From: Polytrichum commune
Lineage: Eukaryota; Streptophyta; Polytrichopsida; Polytrichales; Polytrichaceae
Assembly: GCA_950295325.1 (NCBI GenBank)
Contig: OX485804.1
Span: 31,806,001 to 31,870,000, forward strand
Length of the DNA: 64,000 nucleotides
Direction of reading: 5' to 3'
Shown: piece after piece, positions 1-12,999 of the stretch
How the letters are laid out: each line of letters begins with the position of its first letter
How positions within the stretch are numbered: the stretch's first letter is position 1
Translations under genes and position numbers: made by a program
The notes under the pieces: model-generated
Databases searched by the model: none
What the model saw: the letters and a program-made list of their open reading frames with translations, nothing else
Told to the model about the DNA's origin: nothing

Positions 1-294
1 AAATTGAAACATGCTCCTTCCAAATTTGTTGTTAATCAATAAATTCAAGTCAATTAAATGTCGTCAATAAGAGCTTGCTTTCATTTCTAAAAGTTGAAAT
101 ACACTTAAAACTACATGGGACCAAGGATAGTAAGGTGCTTGTTTTGTGGCACATTTGGTGTTGTCATGAGTTGTAGATGTGGGTGGATGATTTTTGAGAC
201 ATTTCATTGATTTTACATTAGCTCAAACTGGAGGGTGCGAGACGATAAGGTGACTTCAAGGCATCATTGAAGGTAAGTTACTAGCATTTGCCGT

Positions 295-425
295 TCATAA
301 CATCACTCAATTGATGAGTTGTGTTCATGGACCCAATAATAAATTCTAGAATAAAGACTCCGGATGTTGGAATTGCTTCAGATTGACTCTAAAGTCAAGA
401 CAAGTGAACACAACCAAGTTTTTGT
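295..425. repeat. Dispersed repeat, copy 1
   Basis: This stretch (CATCACTCAATTGATGAG..., then CCCAATAATAAATTCTAGAATAAAG-like text and CCGGATGTTGGAAT) reappears, diverged, at about 9405-9545 in the same orientation. The shared order of words (ACTCAA-TGATGA, GGGCCCA/GGACCCA, AATAAAGA, CCGGATGT, TTGAACACAAC) shows common descent. No terminal repeats or coding capacity were seen, so the element type is unknown. Confidence 0.55.
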
Positions 426-3400
426 TGTGTTGTCTCTATAATTTTGTCTGTGTGGCCTCCAACTAGACTCATCTTAAACAATTCCAAAAAGTTCAAGGTG
501 AGAATCATCCCACCTAAAGTAAATCACATTTTTTTGGTTCCAAAATGATCATTGATAGGTTTGCTCCTATAAACAATGATGTGTGATAGTGTACTAGTAA
601 ATTAAATTTCTACATTTTGGTGTTGGTGGCAATTTGTGTGAGTAGCTCATGAGTATCACTCGATGGGTCACACTCATAGGCCCAAGTTTACGTTTGCATG
701 TTATCATGAGATGTCCTCAAAGCTTGTGTGACATCATTCGAGGCCATTAAGCACTTAGTGGTCATCAAATACCAATCAAATATTGGTATTTAGTGGGTCG
801 TCCGAATGGATGGATGGATGGATAGTCAAGCCATTACTCATCTTAACATTGTGATAATACCATATTGAGATTTATTAGGGTAATGTTATTTTAAGTATGC
901 ATGGTATGTGAACGTGAATGGCATCGAAAACAAAGACATTTTGAAATCCATGTATCCTGCTGGTAGCACAAAACTCTAAAATCCTCATTTCTCATACATG
1001 AGTGGTGGTAATTCTAGAATATTTGATACAAATCCAACATTGGTTTTGACACCATCATAATGTTCTATTAAAGGATATTGTATCAATGAATTACACCCAA
1101 ATCACGCTAACTATAAGCAAGGCTAAATAGATCACATTTGCCCGAAAACAAAATGTGAGTAAATTCTTAATGCATGTATTAGTATCTAAAAATCACAATT
1201 TTTTAATACAAATATCATTTTATAACTGAAGCTAACATATCACTAGACCAAAGTTAACAACTTTTCTACAAGGGTGGATGAAGAACAAACAAAACTACTA
1301 TATGTTGAAAAGCTCATCTTCTCTAGTTGATTTGACACCAGAAATAGCATCATACAATCCCATACTAATTTATTGGGGTTTTGCTAAATTGAACCACCCA
1401 CAAAAAAAGAAAAAAAGAAAAAATCGATGTATCACCAATGCAAATTTGACCCCATGGACCTTATCTTGTTCAAGAGTCCCTTTGTTGCAAGATAGGGTGT
1501 ATTGCCAACCATTCAATGAGCGGGCTCTAGGATATTGTCACATTAATTATTGATCAAGCATTTCTAAAGGGGAGGAGCACTGAAAACTTTTGTTTGTATT
1601 AGACAAGATATGTGAGGTACTTGATGACAGTTTGGTGCACCTCTTTCATCAATTTCTTTCATTGAAGGGGAGATCTGGAGAACTTATTTATTTATACTTA
1701 TATAGTTGAATAATTCTTTGAGAGTGTAATGCCCCCCTCTTACAAATGCACGCGGTGATAACCATGAAGCTAGGGTCTACTTCCCAACCTTGGACTTTGA
1801 TTGCTTCTAGTAATGGGTCGTATATTCTCTTTATTGCTCTATCATTGTGCTTATCGTGTATGAATGTGAAATTGTTTATTTGGAATGCGAGATTTACCCA
1901 CACACCTATGGATGAAAGGTTTTAGCTAGAGTCCCTTCATCCGCAACCATTCATGATCCGATTTTCTAAGTTAGTTCAAAACTTTGAGGTCGAACACTTC
2001 TTCAATGAAGGTACAAGCAAGCAACATGAGGCATGTTATTTTGGCATGCTTGAGCCTTGCAAGTACTGCCTTATATTACATATCACACGCCGTCCTTGAC
2101 CCGACTTTCAGCTTTGGGAAATGTGAAGGGGGGCTGACATCTTGAGGCTCGGGCATCCCTCCTTGAAGTGGCCATTCAACCGTGTGTAATTAAGCTCAAC
2201 TTAAGGTAAGCATGTGTTAACCCTCATCGTCCCCAAGGTTTTGTATGTTTTCAAGATTGCGTATAAGTTAACGTGAGATTTGCAAGCTTGCTTTATGAAA
2301 CTACCAATGAAGCAAAATTGTTGGCACAAAGTTGAAGAAACGCATCCGTACTATTGGATATTCTCTACAGTAGCATGAGTTTTGTGTGAGCATTTTTAAC
2401 GTCAAAACTGGAAAAGTTCTTCGTAAATTGAAGATGACATTAGTTTGTTTGAATATCTTGTAGATGTGTTTACCTTATGAAACACATTGGCACATTTTAA
2501 AATACACAATGTAATGTGATTGTATGTGTAGATTGTGAACACTATTTGATGAAATTCAAAAAACATGTCATTTGGTTCATTAAAGATGATGTTTTGCTTC
2601 TAACGTAACTGTCATGCATGCATAATCATCTTGGTGATACACATACCAAATTTAAAATAAGAATGACTGCATAATTTGCATCTCTTATGAGTTATTTAAG
2701 TTTAATGCTTTGAAAATTGATATGTGGATATTATTAAAAAATATTATATTTTGAATTTTCTATGACTTCAAATTATTATTCATCCATTGCTCAAAACAAA
2801 ACAAAATGTAGTTTCTTTTTTAGTTTCTTTTTTTGGGGGGGCGGAGGGGGTCTATAAGATTCCAAAATAACGGTAATGCAACTGGCTTTTGTTGAAACAA
2901 GATTTGCAATTGCTAACCAATTGAGACAGTTGTCAAAGGGATGCCATGGCCACAATGGTACATGGAGTTCAAAGTGCCCCCCTTAGGGCCACATACTTCA
3001 AGCACCGCATTGGAAGTGATATCCTACCAATGGAATTGAGTCATGTGGTAGGCCTTCTCTTGCCTTCCCAATGTCAAAGTACTAAAAAAACGAATTGGTG
3101 GCAAATGACAAGAGCATGTATACATTTGTGACCAAGGACTGTGACAACTACAATTTACCAAAAGTTCTGAAGTTATATGTATTTGAGAGTGCCCTACTAT
3201 TGCTCATAAAACTTATTGTGATGTAATTTTTTGCACCTTAAGCTCATTTGAATGACAAAAAACCCTAGAAATCACAAGATCCAAAATTGGATTCCACATT
3301 GAAGACTAGCATGGGAACTTTTGGAATCAAAATTGCGCATAGACACCGGTATGCTAATCAACATAAGAGACACTGAACACAATACAACACCATACAAAAC

Positions 3401-4206
3401 CACACAACACAAAACTGCATATGAAATTGCGTGTATATAACATCGCATACAAGACCGCATGTGTATTACATTGCATACAAAATTGCAAGTATATAAGATT
3501 GTATCACAAAGCATTTACAAGGGGTCTACAATCTAAGGCCCCATAGTGATCCTATGTCTCAACTTTTTCAAACATAGGCATTAGGGTGGAACAATTTGTG
3601 CACAACACACGTGCTTTGAAATCAAACAAAGATTTCCAAGCAACTCTACCATCCATCAACACTATAAAAACATAATGGTGAAGTATGAATTGAACATTGC
3701 ACATCTACGTAGCGCCACATAATACAATGCACTAATGTCTACACTTTCAATGTAGAAATCGAGAAAAAAAACGTTGTGCATAAATTGATGGAAGGTTTGG
3801 GTTTTATTTATTTCTTTTAACCTTAAGTACGTTATGCTGGAGTCACCCACATGCAAAGAGAGTTGGACTAGAAACCCCGATCCGACGTCTCATTCTCATC
3901 TAATTTGGATCAAAGGGTGGTCTCACACTCTTCTTATCTAAATTGGATCAAAGGGTGCATGTAATTTTCTTAGCCGCACCCCTCCTCCAAAAACAATATG
4001 ATAATGAGCTTCAAAGACATAGCAAACCTCCAAACCCTTCCTCGATGGAGAAGACAACCATTTCATCACCATAACTTTCCTTGTGGATCACATCCACTAC
4101 GTCCCATCCAAGAAGTCGTACCATGAGCTCAACAATCAAAACATGCACACAATGTCTCCAAATGTTTTATGTTTTATGATTTTATGTTTTATGTTTTATT
4201 TATTTT

Positions 4207-4224
4207 TGTGGGGGGGGGGGGGAT
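4207..4224. repeat. G homopolymer tract
   Basis: An uninterrupted run of about 13 G follows a T/G-rich lead. It is simple-sequence DNA and its length may be inaccurate in any assembly. Confidence 0.8.
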
Positions 4225-4349
4225 GAAGAAATTCAGTCCTTTTCTTAAAGCATCCTATGGTCATAGATCATGCTATCTTAGATAAAAATCCAATGAAAAC
4301 TACTAATTTTCTCATACCCTTCCTTAATTATGAATGAAAAATGTATTCT

Positions 4350-4384
4350 TTGTGTGTGTGTGTGTTTGGGGGGGGGGGGGGAGG
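4350..4384. repeat. (GT)n followed by G tract
   Basis: A GT dinucleotide run passes directly into a G run of about 14 bases. It is a compound microsatellite with no gene around it. Confidence 0.8.
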
Positions 4385-5488
4385 GGTATTTTACTTTCAT
4401 TACTTTTCAAAAATTTAACCCAAAGTGATTGAAATATCCCTTCTTTTGATTGCATGTTGCCGGCCAAAACTTGGGGGAGTGCATCCCCCAAGCCTCAAAT
4501 GGATAATGTTTGGTGATTACCCAAGTTTTTGCAGCGAGACCACCCAAATGAGGTTTCTCAACAAAAGAAAAAATGGAGGTGATGATCCACCTTACGTCAA
4601 GTCCCATGACCAAGGTTTTTTTTAATTTAAAAGAAAAGAAAAGGACATGGGTTTCTCTTTGTTGTGGTCCTAGAATCAGGGTTGTGACAATGAGAAATCC
4701 TCATTATTTCTTCTCACAACCCTAAGTTGGTCACATGTGTAAACAAACCCTTAGTTGCACAATATCACGTTTTCCATGTCCTTAAGGCAAAGGCACCCGT
4801 GTGATTATGTGACTGAAATGGGTCTAAATGAGGTTTATGACTTTGAACATTTCTATTAAAAAAAATGCTATGATTCAAGTGATATCAATACCATGATGTT
4901 CATAACACAATTGCTAATTCAAATAGAATATTGAAAAACTTGTTTGAGGTTAGGTAAGGGACCGTAGTGCTCAAAGTGTCCACGATGGGTGCTTCTAAGT
5001 ACCTTACACTTAGGGTCACTTCATACACGAAAATGAAGGCCCATGACCATTGCATTCCGAGATCTCAGATTGGTTCAAAAGGCCGAGACCATCCAAGCTC
5101 ACACTACGAGCCCAAAGAGAGTATCATGGATGCAAAGTCTACATGGACTCCTACATGACAAACTGTATTTAATAATGTGACATGGCCTACCGGACTTGGT
5201 GTCAGACCCACCTCCAAGAAGTAGGCCTGACGCAATTCCCAACAGACCATGTCAGTGGCATGACCTTTGGATGCGAATCCAGAGCCCTCACAATGACATG
5301 GCCACGGCCTTTGGCTCGTGTGTGAAGTGACCCTCACTTGTTGCACCATTCTGTGCCAGTGGCAGCGCAGTCTGATTCTTTCAGGAGCCCAGTGTTGCTT
5401 CTTTCTCTCCCTTAAGTGTAGAGAGCTGCTTGGGATATAAGTTAAAGCAAAGACATGTGAGGTGCTTTACAAGCGGCCATATATGGAC

Positions 5489-5523
<35 letters not shown>
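5489..5523. repeat. (ATT)n microsatellite
   Basis: About eleven ATT units. The tract abuts the truncated edge of a hAT-like MITE copy (5522-5724) and seems to have replaced the outermost 25-30 bases of that copy. Confidence 0.85.
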
Positions 5524-5724
5524 TACATATGAACCGGTTGAGTTTGAGAAATAATCGGTTGAAAATCGAGACTGCAGGAGGATGACCGATCATTTTAAAA
5601 GAATCTATAGAAGAATATACCTCAAATGAATGAAAGCCAGACCGGAAGATGTCAACATGTAACCGACTGGATTTAGACTCACTAGGATCTTGACCGGCTA
5701 TGCCCGAAAATTTCCCGGGCGGTG
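5522..5724 (-). mobile_element. hAT-like MITE, family A copy 1 (truncated)
   Basis: In reverse orientation this matches the 226-bp element at 52870-53095 along nearly its whole length. Shared words include AACCGGTTGAG, TTTGAGAAATAA, GATGTCAACATGTAAC and ACTAGGATCTTGACCGG. The end at 5724 keeps the terminus (GGGAAATTTTCGGGCAT in element orientation). The other end is missing and is replaced by the ATT microsatellite, so no target-site duplication can be read. Confidence 0.65.
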
Positions 5725-6046
5725 TTGATCATCCCATTTAGTGTGTGTTATTATTCAGAATGCAATAACATCTTATGCGAGAGTTCAATATTTACTAACG
5801 AAAGTTCAAGAGGATGGTTGAATATTATGGAATATAACGACTTTGCTTGGTAGAATATTACATCCTCGCTAAATAGTTATAGCAGTGCGAAACTCCGAAT
5901 AGTTCTAACGAGCACTAGTTGGCATAATCAGTGCCTTTGTACTTATGTATCAATAACGCTAAGTACTCACCGACACAATCACAAACCTTGCTTGTTGTGT
6001 ATGCCTTCCTCAATTCCTATAAATAGTACTATCTACAATGTATCAT

Positions 6047-6390
6047 AATTGTCTCAGGGGGGGCAGTGTGTTAAAAAGTTAAGGATATAGGTGCGAACAA
6101 CCACTATTTTATAGGGGGTATTACTTTCAATTTTTTTTTCACATGCTATCATTATGTAAATTTCTACTTTGGGTTAATAGAAAAATGGCTTGCATTACTT
6201 ATAATTCCAAATTACCTATTATTCCATACCCTATAGTACTTTAAAGATGTCCAGTGTCATTTTTGATACCCTATATTACTTTTAAGTCCATTTACAAATT
6301 TTTGCCCCCATGTTTTTAAAATACCCTATCATTTGTTCGCACGTATATTGCTACTCCAACCAATGACTACCCCCCCGAGATAATTGTATG
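6047..6390. mobile_element. MITE-like element with long terminal inverted repeats
   Basis: The left end reads AATTGTCTCAGGGGGGGCAG and the right end, reverse complemented, AATTATCTCGGGGGGGTAG. About 40 bases further in, GTGCGAACAA recurs in inverted orientation (near 6090 and 6340), followed on both sides by a TAGGGGGTA/TAGGGTAT word. The inverted arms are therefore imperfect but long, with about 250 bases between. There is no coding capacity. The target duplication is unclear because the flank is itself AT-rich and partly palindromic. Confidence 0.5.
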
Positions 6391-6498
6391 AAGTATGGTG
6401 GGTTTTGGGTAGGGCCTGGGTCGTGTGTTTAGGTAAACAAAGTTGCCCTTAACGAAGGTGAAAATGCAACATAAGATTTTTTTTAGCATGATGTATGT

Positions 6499-6528
6499 AT
6501 GTATATATATATATATATATATATATAA
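6499..6528. repeat. (TA)n microsatellite
   Basis: About thirteen TA units preceded by GTAT tetramers. Confidence 0.85.
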
Positions 6529-7474
6529 TCAATTTGATTCCGAAAATGGAATTGAAGACCTCAAATTAGTGTGATGGAGTTCACTTGAATTAAATGGGCG
6601 TTCAAGTTAGTAAAGACTTGTTTATACATCAACTCCTTCATCCACAATGTATGAGTTTACTAGATGTCAAGAAGCATCAACTTGACTTATTCTAGGATTA
6701 TTTGATACGATTCTATCTATTTAAAGCTCTCTTGTCCCCAAGTGAATTTTTGGAAGGGTGAAGATTGGGAATGCAAATGAGGGACAAACCAAGTAACTTT
6801 AGTTCAATTTATTGTGTATATGACATGTGAAGGGGGTAAGAGTCATGATGTCCATACACACATGGCATGCTCATCTTCTAATCATGGTGGGATTAAGACC
6901 CTCTACCTTAGATTACTTAAGGCCCCTTCACACTAGGGCTTCAGTTGAGAGATAGAACTTGAAAACAATTGGGGTTTGACAAGCTCAAATTATTGCGAAT
7001 TTGACCAATCTTCAAGCGCTCAATAATTCAAGCAAGTGCAAAGTGGTTTTGCTCAAAGTGAGATATGTAGGGAAGCAATGATGTTGAACCAAGTAATGCT
7101 AGGAAATCCTTTGGCTTGGGCCCCATAAAACAATGACTTGAACCATCAACACTTTTAAGCAACCTCCATCGAGGTAGCTTAGTGCCATCTAAGCGTTGTA
7201 AGCATGTGAGCACTTTCAAGTTGAAAGCTCAAGTCTTAAGTGGACTTGAGTGAATGACCACTATGGGGATCACATAGGCTTAAACATATACTAAGCCTTG
7301 TACGTAGTGTCACCAATTCTATTTGTCTTGCTCAATACCAATTGCAAACCGCCTGTGTAGTGTCACCAACACTAAATGTAAACCTAACATTATTTGTCAT
7401 TCCTTGTAAAAAGTTTTGTTGGGCATTATAGATTCACAATGTTTCAATTACTATCACTTATTAACTAAGTGTTT

Positions 7475-7574
7475 CCCATCAAATTTTCAATCACTCATGA
7501 CAACATTCCATTGTATATACATATAAATATATATATAATGGAATATTGTCATGATTGATTGAAAATTTGATGGG
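7475..7574. repeat. Long near-perfect hairpin
   Basis: The left arm begins CCCATCAAATTTTCAATCA and the right arm ends TGATTGAAAATTTGATGGGG. The arms pair over about 43 bases with one or two mismatches (ACTCATGACAACATTCCATT against AATGGAATATTGTCATGATT), with a TA-rich loop of about 12 bases. It could be a foldback transposon relic or a small-RNA precursor. The sequence alone does not decide. Confidence 0.6.
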
Positions 7575-9404
7575 GTGACAGCCTTTGTAAACTTATTCAC
7601 GAGAAGTGTCATTAGAAAAGTTACCACAATGACTTCAAATACCGTATGTCACTAACTACAATATTTGAAAGCGTAGTTCTCTTCCACTATATATGTTTAT
7701 GATGCACATAGATGGTACACTAAATACAAACGCATACACTAAATGTCAATAACCCTATGAAAGTAAGTAGCATAAACTGTAAACTCAAACACTAGATATC
7801 GACTATGGTAATATATGGAAGTTACATGTTTGATTTTAGTGTTAGTAAGGATATGAAAAGAATGCCATCGACTTCAACACACGAGCAATCAATGAGCAGG
7901 AAGGTGGGACGCCATCCCTAAAATCACAAGCCCAATGAAATCCATGCTTCATAGGAAGGGAGGTGACAGTAGGGAAAGCATTGTAGCGGCACATTTATGT
8001 TTAACACTAATTGTCAAGAAATTGAAAATTATTGTTGAGCAAGGTAGGGTGGTAACAACATTAAATGTAATCAAACACTAAATAACATATTTAGTGTAGT
8101 GGTTTCTAAATCTAGATTTCTAGATTCTATAAGCATGTAGTGGAAGAGAGCTCATGGTATGACTTTGTGATTCTCATAGGAAGGCGTGAGTAAGAGACTC
8201 CGTGCCAACCATAAGGAAACTTTCTTCAACTATCAGTTCAAGATAATCCCTCTAATAAGAAGGGGATCGTAACTTAGTTTGAGACGAGTGCACGGTCTAT
8301 TAGAACACATTTTGGATTTCATCATATGCACAGATATGGTATTATTTTAAAAAATAAATTATATATTCATTAGCAAATCCAAATGAAGGACATGTGAATT
8401 GATATTGTTGTTGTTGGAGCCAAGGTAAATTTCATCTAAATTCTTGAAATGAAAGTCATAGAGGACCTATAATGGTTTGTTTTTGTACTTACATGTACAT
8501 TTCAGACTTAGACATCATACAATAGAATTCGTTAGAGTTATCCTCAAAGTTCCTCAAAGAAGTACTAAACCGTAGGACTTGATCCTTCTTTGTGAAAATT
8601 TTCTAATCAAAACTTGTTAGCTCATCGTGCATTGGAGCCTATGTTGAAAGTTGCGTGATATTTTTAAGACTTCCTCTTCCATTTCTCAAATTTTGAGAGA
8701 ATTTTAGGATTTAAACAGGGTATGCACACGGGACCCACTGTCTTAAATCCCGAGTGGACCTATGCAAGGATAATATGACTCACTTGTCCTAGTAGGATAA
8801 GCTAGAAAACCAATTATCAGTAACCCAACACCAAGCTTTGTGTTTGGTAATTCGAGCATTAAGAAAACTTGGGACGACTTTGTGTTAAATCTCATAAACT
8901 TAGGGTTTAAGACTAAATCCATGTTTTCACCTACTTTATTTTACAACTAACACTAGTTATAGGTCACCGCTCATGACTCACCTTATTAGGTAGGTTTTTT
9001 ATAGATGCACTTACTAAAATGCTATTTGGCAAGAGTCGTTATGTTGGTGTGGGTACCTAGCTAGGGGTTCATGGTGTCTACATAAACTCATTCATTCCGA
9101 AGGTGAAAACGCAATGGATGAAATTACAATATATAATTAGTTCTTTAAAGATAATTTAACTCCAAGAATAAATCCGGAAACCCCGGATTAGTCTAGTGGA
9201 TTTGAATCAAAATGAATCAACCCTCAATCTTGTAGGGGACTTTTTATTTATTGGAGCTCCTTCATCCACAATGGATGAGTTTACATAGACGCCATGAACC
9301 CAAGCATGGTTGCCCACAACACTACTATGGTTCAATACCTCAACATGTATTGAGGTTTGACCGTACTGGCCAATATTATATAATAGAACTTGAAGGAAAT
9401 TAGA

Positions 9405-9545
9405 CATAACATTACTCAACTGATGAACTATGTTAATGGGCCCAAGAATAGATTCGAGAATAAAGATTCCGGATGTGGAAATCCCACTACTTCAGACTAA
9501 GTTTGAAGTCATGGCGGTTGAACACAACTCATTAGTTGAGTAATG
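9405..9545. repeat. Dispersed repeat, copy 2
   Basis: Diverged second copy of the repeat at 295-425, same strand, sharing ACTCAACTGATGAAC, GGGCCCAAGAATAGATTC, AATAAAGATTCCGGATGT and TTGAACACAACTCA. The unit is followed by an inverted echo of its own start (TTAGTTGAGTAATGTTATG at about 9533). Confidence 0.5.
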
Positions 9546-10889
9546 TTATGGAGTCACATGAGTACAACACTTATGTGTGTGATTATTATAGTAGAGGCGC
9601 CTATTCTCAATCAGGGCCCCGTCGGCAATCTATAGGATACCAAAATTTCGACTAGATTTCCATCAAGCCAGAACCAATAACGCCATGACACATGTTTTGG
9701 TTTTGAATGAGGAAGAATGAGCGGTTATGGCAAACTCTAGACATTGGTAATGTGTTCAGACCGACTTTTGGCTTCAAAAATTCACAGTAATTTCAATTTA
9801 AGGAATAAAATTACTGAAAATTGCAATCCTCCTTCTTTCTATCTTCTTACACGGGGGAAAATTACACCACTTTATCCTCCTCCAGATTTAGTGGAGAATC
9901 TCGTAAGTGATCGGTTATGGGTACCTCTACTCTAGTGATATTCAGATACGGTTTTAATCATGTTGAAATTTCATGTATGACTTAGTACTATCATCATCTC
10001 GCAAAGTATTTCAGGCACGTCCTCCTGCTGTTAAATTTCTCCCTCCAGTTTTTGTGTATGATTTAACTTTAGATTAGGTTTACTGTTCCCTTACTTACTA
10101 AGTACACTGAGTATCCCAATTTGTTTGTGTTACTATTTGCCCAATGCTATGACTATGTCATGGAAATGTAATATTTTACCAAGCAAAGTCATTTATGTTC
10201 TATAATGTCTGAACAACTTATGGAACTTTTGTCAGTAAAACTGAGTAAGACGTTATTGCATTGCATAACTCCATATAATAATATGCACTAATTGGGATAA
10301 TCAATGTAGTGTGTTTTTTTCACTTATTACCAGGTGCTTGTGCGCAAGGTGAATCTCAAAGTGGATAAGTATGTGGGTCTTATGTGGTCACATCTTCTTA
10401 ATTGGACACCTATATGTTGAGTGATGGGACATGGCAAGGCTTGTACTCAAGATCAGATACATTTTACAACAAAACTGTAGTATGTGCTCAAAATTAGTGT
10501 TGGATTAGTACTGTCTTTAAAAAAAAGAGGATTTTATTACTATCTAGAATGAGAAATTTGCATTTTTTTTAAAATACGGTAGGGTGTGGATGTTTGAGGG
10601 TTTATTTTAATTTTTTGATTTATTTTTATTCCATTTGGGTCTATATACCATGCAAGAACTTTCATACCTAGGTCAGTCGTCCCAGTATCAATATGGTTTG
10701 AAATGGTGCTAACCTAGATAACACTGTAAAGATCCTTTCACCTTGAGGTACCCACAAATTATCAATATTGGATTGGTATTAGAATTTGGATATCCACGGG
10801 TCATTTCTTTGATACCGATACTAATGCTGATTATTGATACTATAAGTTCACCTATGTGCTGATCCAACATTGCTCAAAGCACTGACACT

Positions 10890-10912
10890 ACCCCTCCCCC
10901 CCCCCCCACCAC
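10890..10912. repeat. C homopolymer tract
   Basis: CCCCTCC followed by about twelve C and CACCACC. Simple sequence in a gene-free stretch. Confidence 0.8.
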
Positions 10913-12854
10913 CAATCTAGGAATCAATAGCAAACACAATTGGAAAGATCTTTATGATTCTTTTTATTTATTTATTTTGAAATATTCTTGGTTCTCATCT
11001 CTTATAACTTTTACATCTCAACTTCGATTCTTGAAATTAAAGATGACGACCTAACGATGGTTGACAAAAACTCACTAGATTAGACAATCCACGGTTTCAT
11101 CCAACGGTCAAAATTACATGTGAAGTTGAAAGTGGCCACAATGAGGATGAGTCTTCCCTCAAATGTTGACCCAAAGGGCCAAACTCCACATTCTCTTATG
11201 CTTCGATCCATGGGTGCCTCGTGTGTGGACCCACATTTTGATTCCGGATTTCCGCAAAAGAAGGGAAAGGAAAGACCTCCGGGAATGCCACTTTAACAAG
11301 CAGCCACTTCCTCGAGTGCATGCACGTGGGAACACACACGAGTCGGTGACTAGTACTACCACTACTCCGCGTGGCCGCTTTAGTTTTTGAAAGCTTCAAG
11401 GAAGAATGTTTAATAGTAAGGTAAGTGCGAATTTGATGGGAAAGCACCGGATTTTGTTCAAACGAAACCGCAGCCTTTTTAGATGCACCGGAGACCGGAA
11501 TCTTTTATGCTTTATAACAAGAAAACGCTAGAACCGTGAGGCTCTGTAGTCTTTTTATGAAAGACTATAGTTGTAGTTGTACACTTTGCTCATGTCAGTC
11601 CATGGTTATTTGTTATACCTTTAGCCAAATATACTCAATTATATATTTTTCAATACATTTTAGGGAATGACTATAGTTGACTAGATATATATAGCTATAA
11701 TTAACTAGATTTTGGAACAACTATAGTTAACTACATTTTTTGGCAGGTCAAATCGTGAACTACTCTGGTTACAAAAGGTGACTAGTTAACTAGTAGCTGA
11801 ATTAGTTGGTTAGTTGTTCAAGGTATGCAAGCTTTCATCATCCATGTCAAATAAACTGGACCAAAAATAACAGAAGCAAGGTAACGTCCAAGTGTGAACG
11901 CAAAGTGGTTAGGAAATTTGCTCTTAAAACATAGAAATTGATGTATAGTCTTTGTCCTACAGACAGTGCCAATAAGGATATGTATACATACTTATTATAA
12001 TAGTCGGTAACATTTGGTTGTCATGTGGCCAATCCACATGAACCAAAGTACATTTATTGTGGGCACTTCCAACTCCACATACCATTTTGACTGTTGGATC
12101 AAATTAAGAAACATCTTTCTAACGCTGATATTGTGCGATTAGATCACCCCATTCCAAGTTTTTTGACATTCCACACTGTTTTGATTCTTTTACTACCGTA
12201 CCACGGTAACAAAATACAATTATTTATTTATTTATTTTCTTTCTGCTTTTCTTTCCGTGGTTACTACATAGATGAATACACAAAGTTATAAGTTTTGTGA
12301 TATAGTACTTTTGGCTCAAATTCATTTGCATGGGTGAGTAACGAGACAACTCATTCGTGAAGGCACCCTCATCGCACATGTTGGTGTCGATACCAAGGTG
12401 CGAATCAATGCAAGATGCCATTAAAAATTCCTAGAATTGAAGTTGACTTGATTTGAAAGTTATACGAGGTCAAAGGAGGATTCTCGTTCTCTTTATTTAT
12501 GAAGCCATTAGAAACACATCACGCCACTCCCACTAATGATGATGACGATTGAACCAAGAATGGTTGGTATATTTATGAGCTTATGATGGTTCAACCCCCT
12601 TGTGACACATGTCTTGCGGATCGACGTCCATTTAATTCTTAACTACAAGACTTGTCTCCAATTAAGAAGAGTAACCGCATAAGGCTCACATACCGTAAAT
12701 AAGTCATGACACCCATCAAATTAAACCCAAAGTTCAATGAGAATTAATTGGTGGTAACAAAGTTGGGGCCGTTGTAGGCTAGGGGAACGATAATAGTGTG
12801 TGACTTCATGATGCTGGCGTTGAGTGAGGCCCACAAACCCCGGAGAAAATCCAA

Positions 12855-12956
12855 GCACTTGAGCCTCTCAAGAGGGGCTCAAGTGCAGTCTACATAATTA
12901 TGAGAGTATAAAATCCTCAGGGAACGTGGGATCTTTAACGGTCCCCTCACGTTCCC
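12855..12956. repeat. Two consecutive short hairpins
   Basis: The first has perfect 11-base arms, GCACTTGAGCC (12855) and GGCTCAAGTGC (12876), with a 10-base loop. The second has 9-base arms, GGGAACGTG (12920) and CACGTTCCC (12948). They lie at the transition from AT-rich DNA into the GC-rich block at 13.0 kb. A regulatory role is possible but nothing proves it. Confidence 0.4.
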
Positions 12957-12999
12957 ACGCCTCTTGATGAATTCCCCTGCTTTGTAAAAGAGGCTGGAC

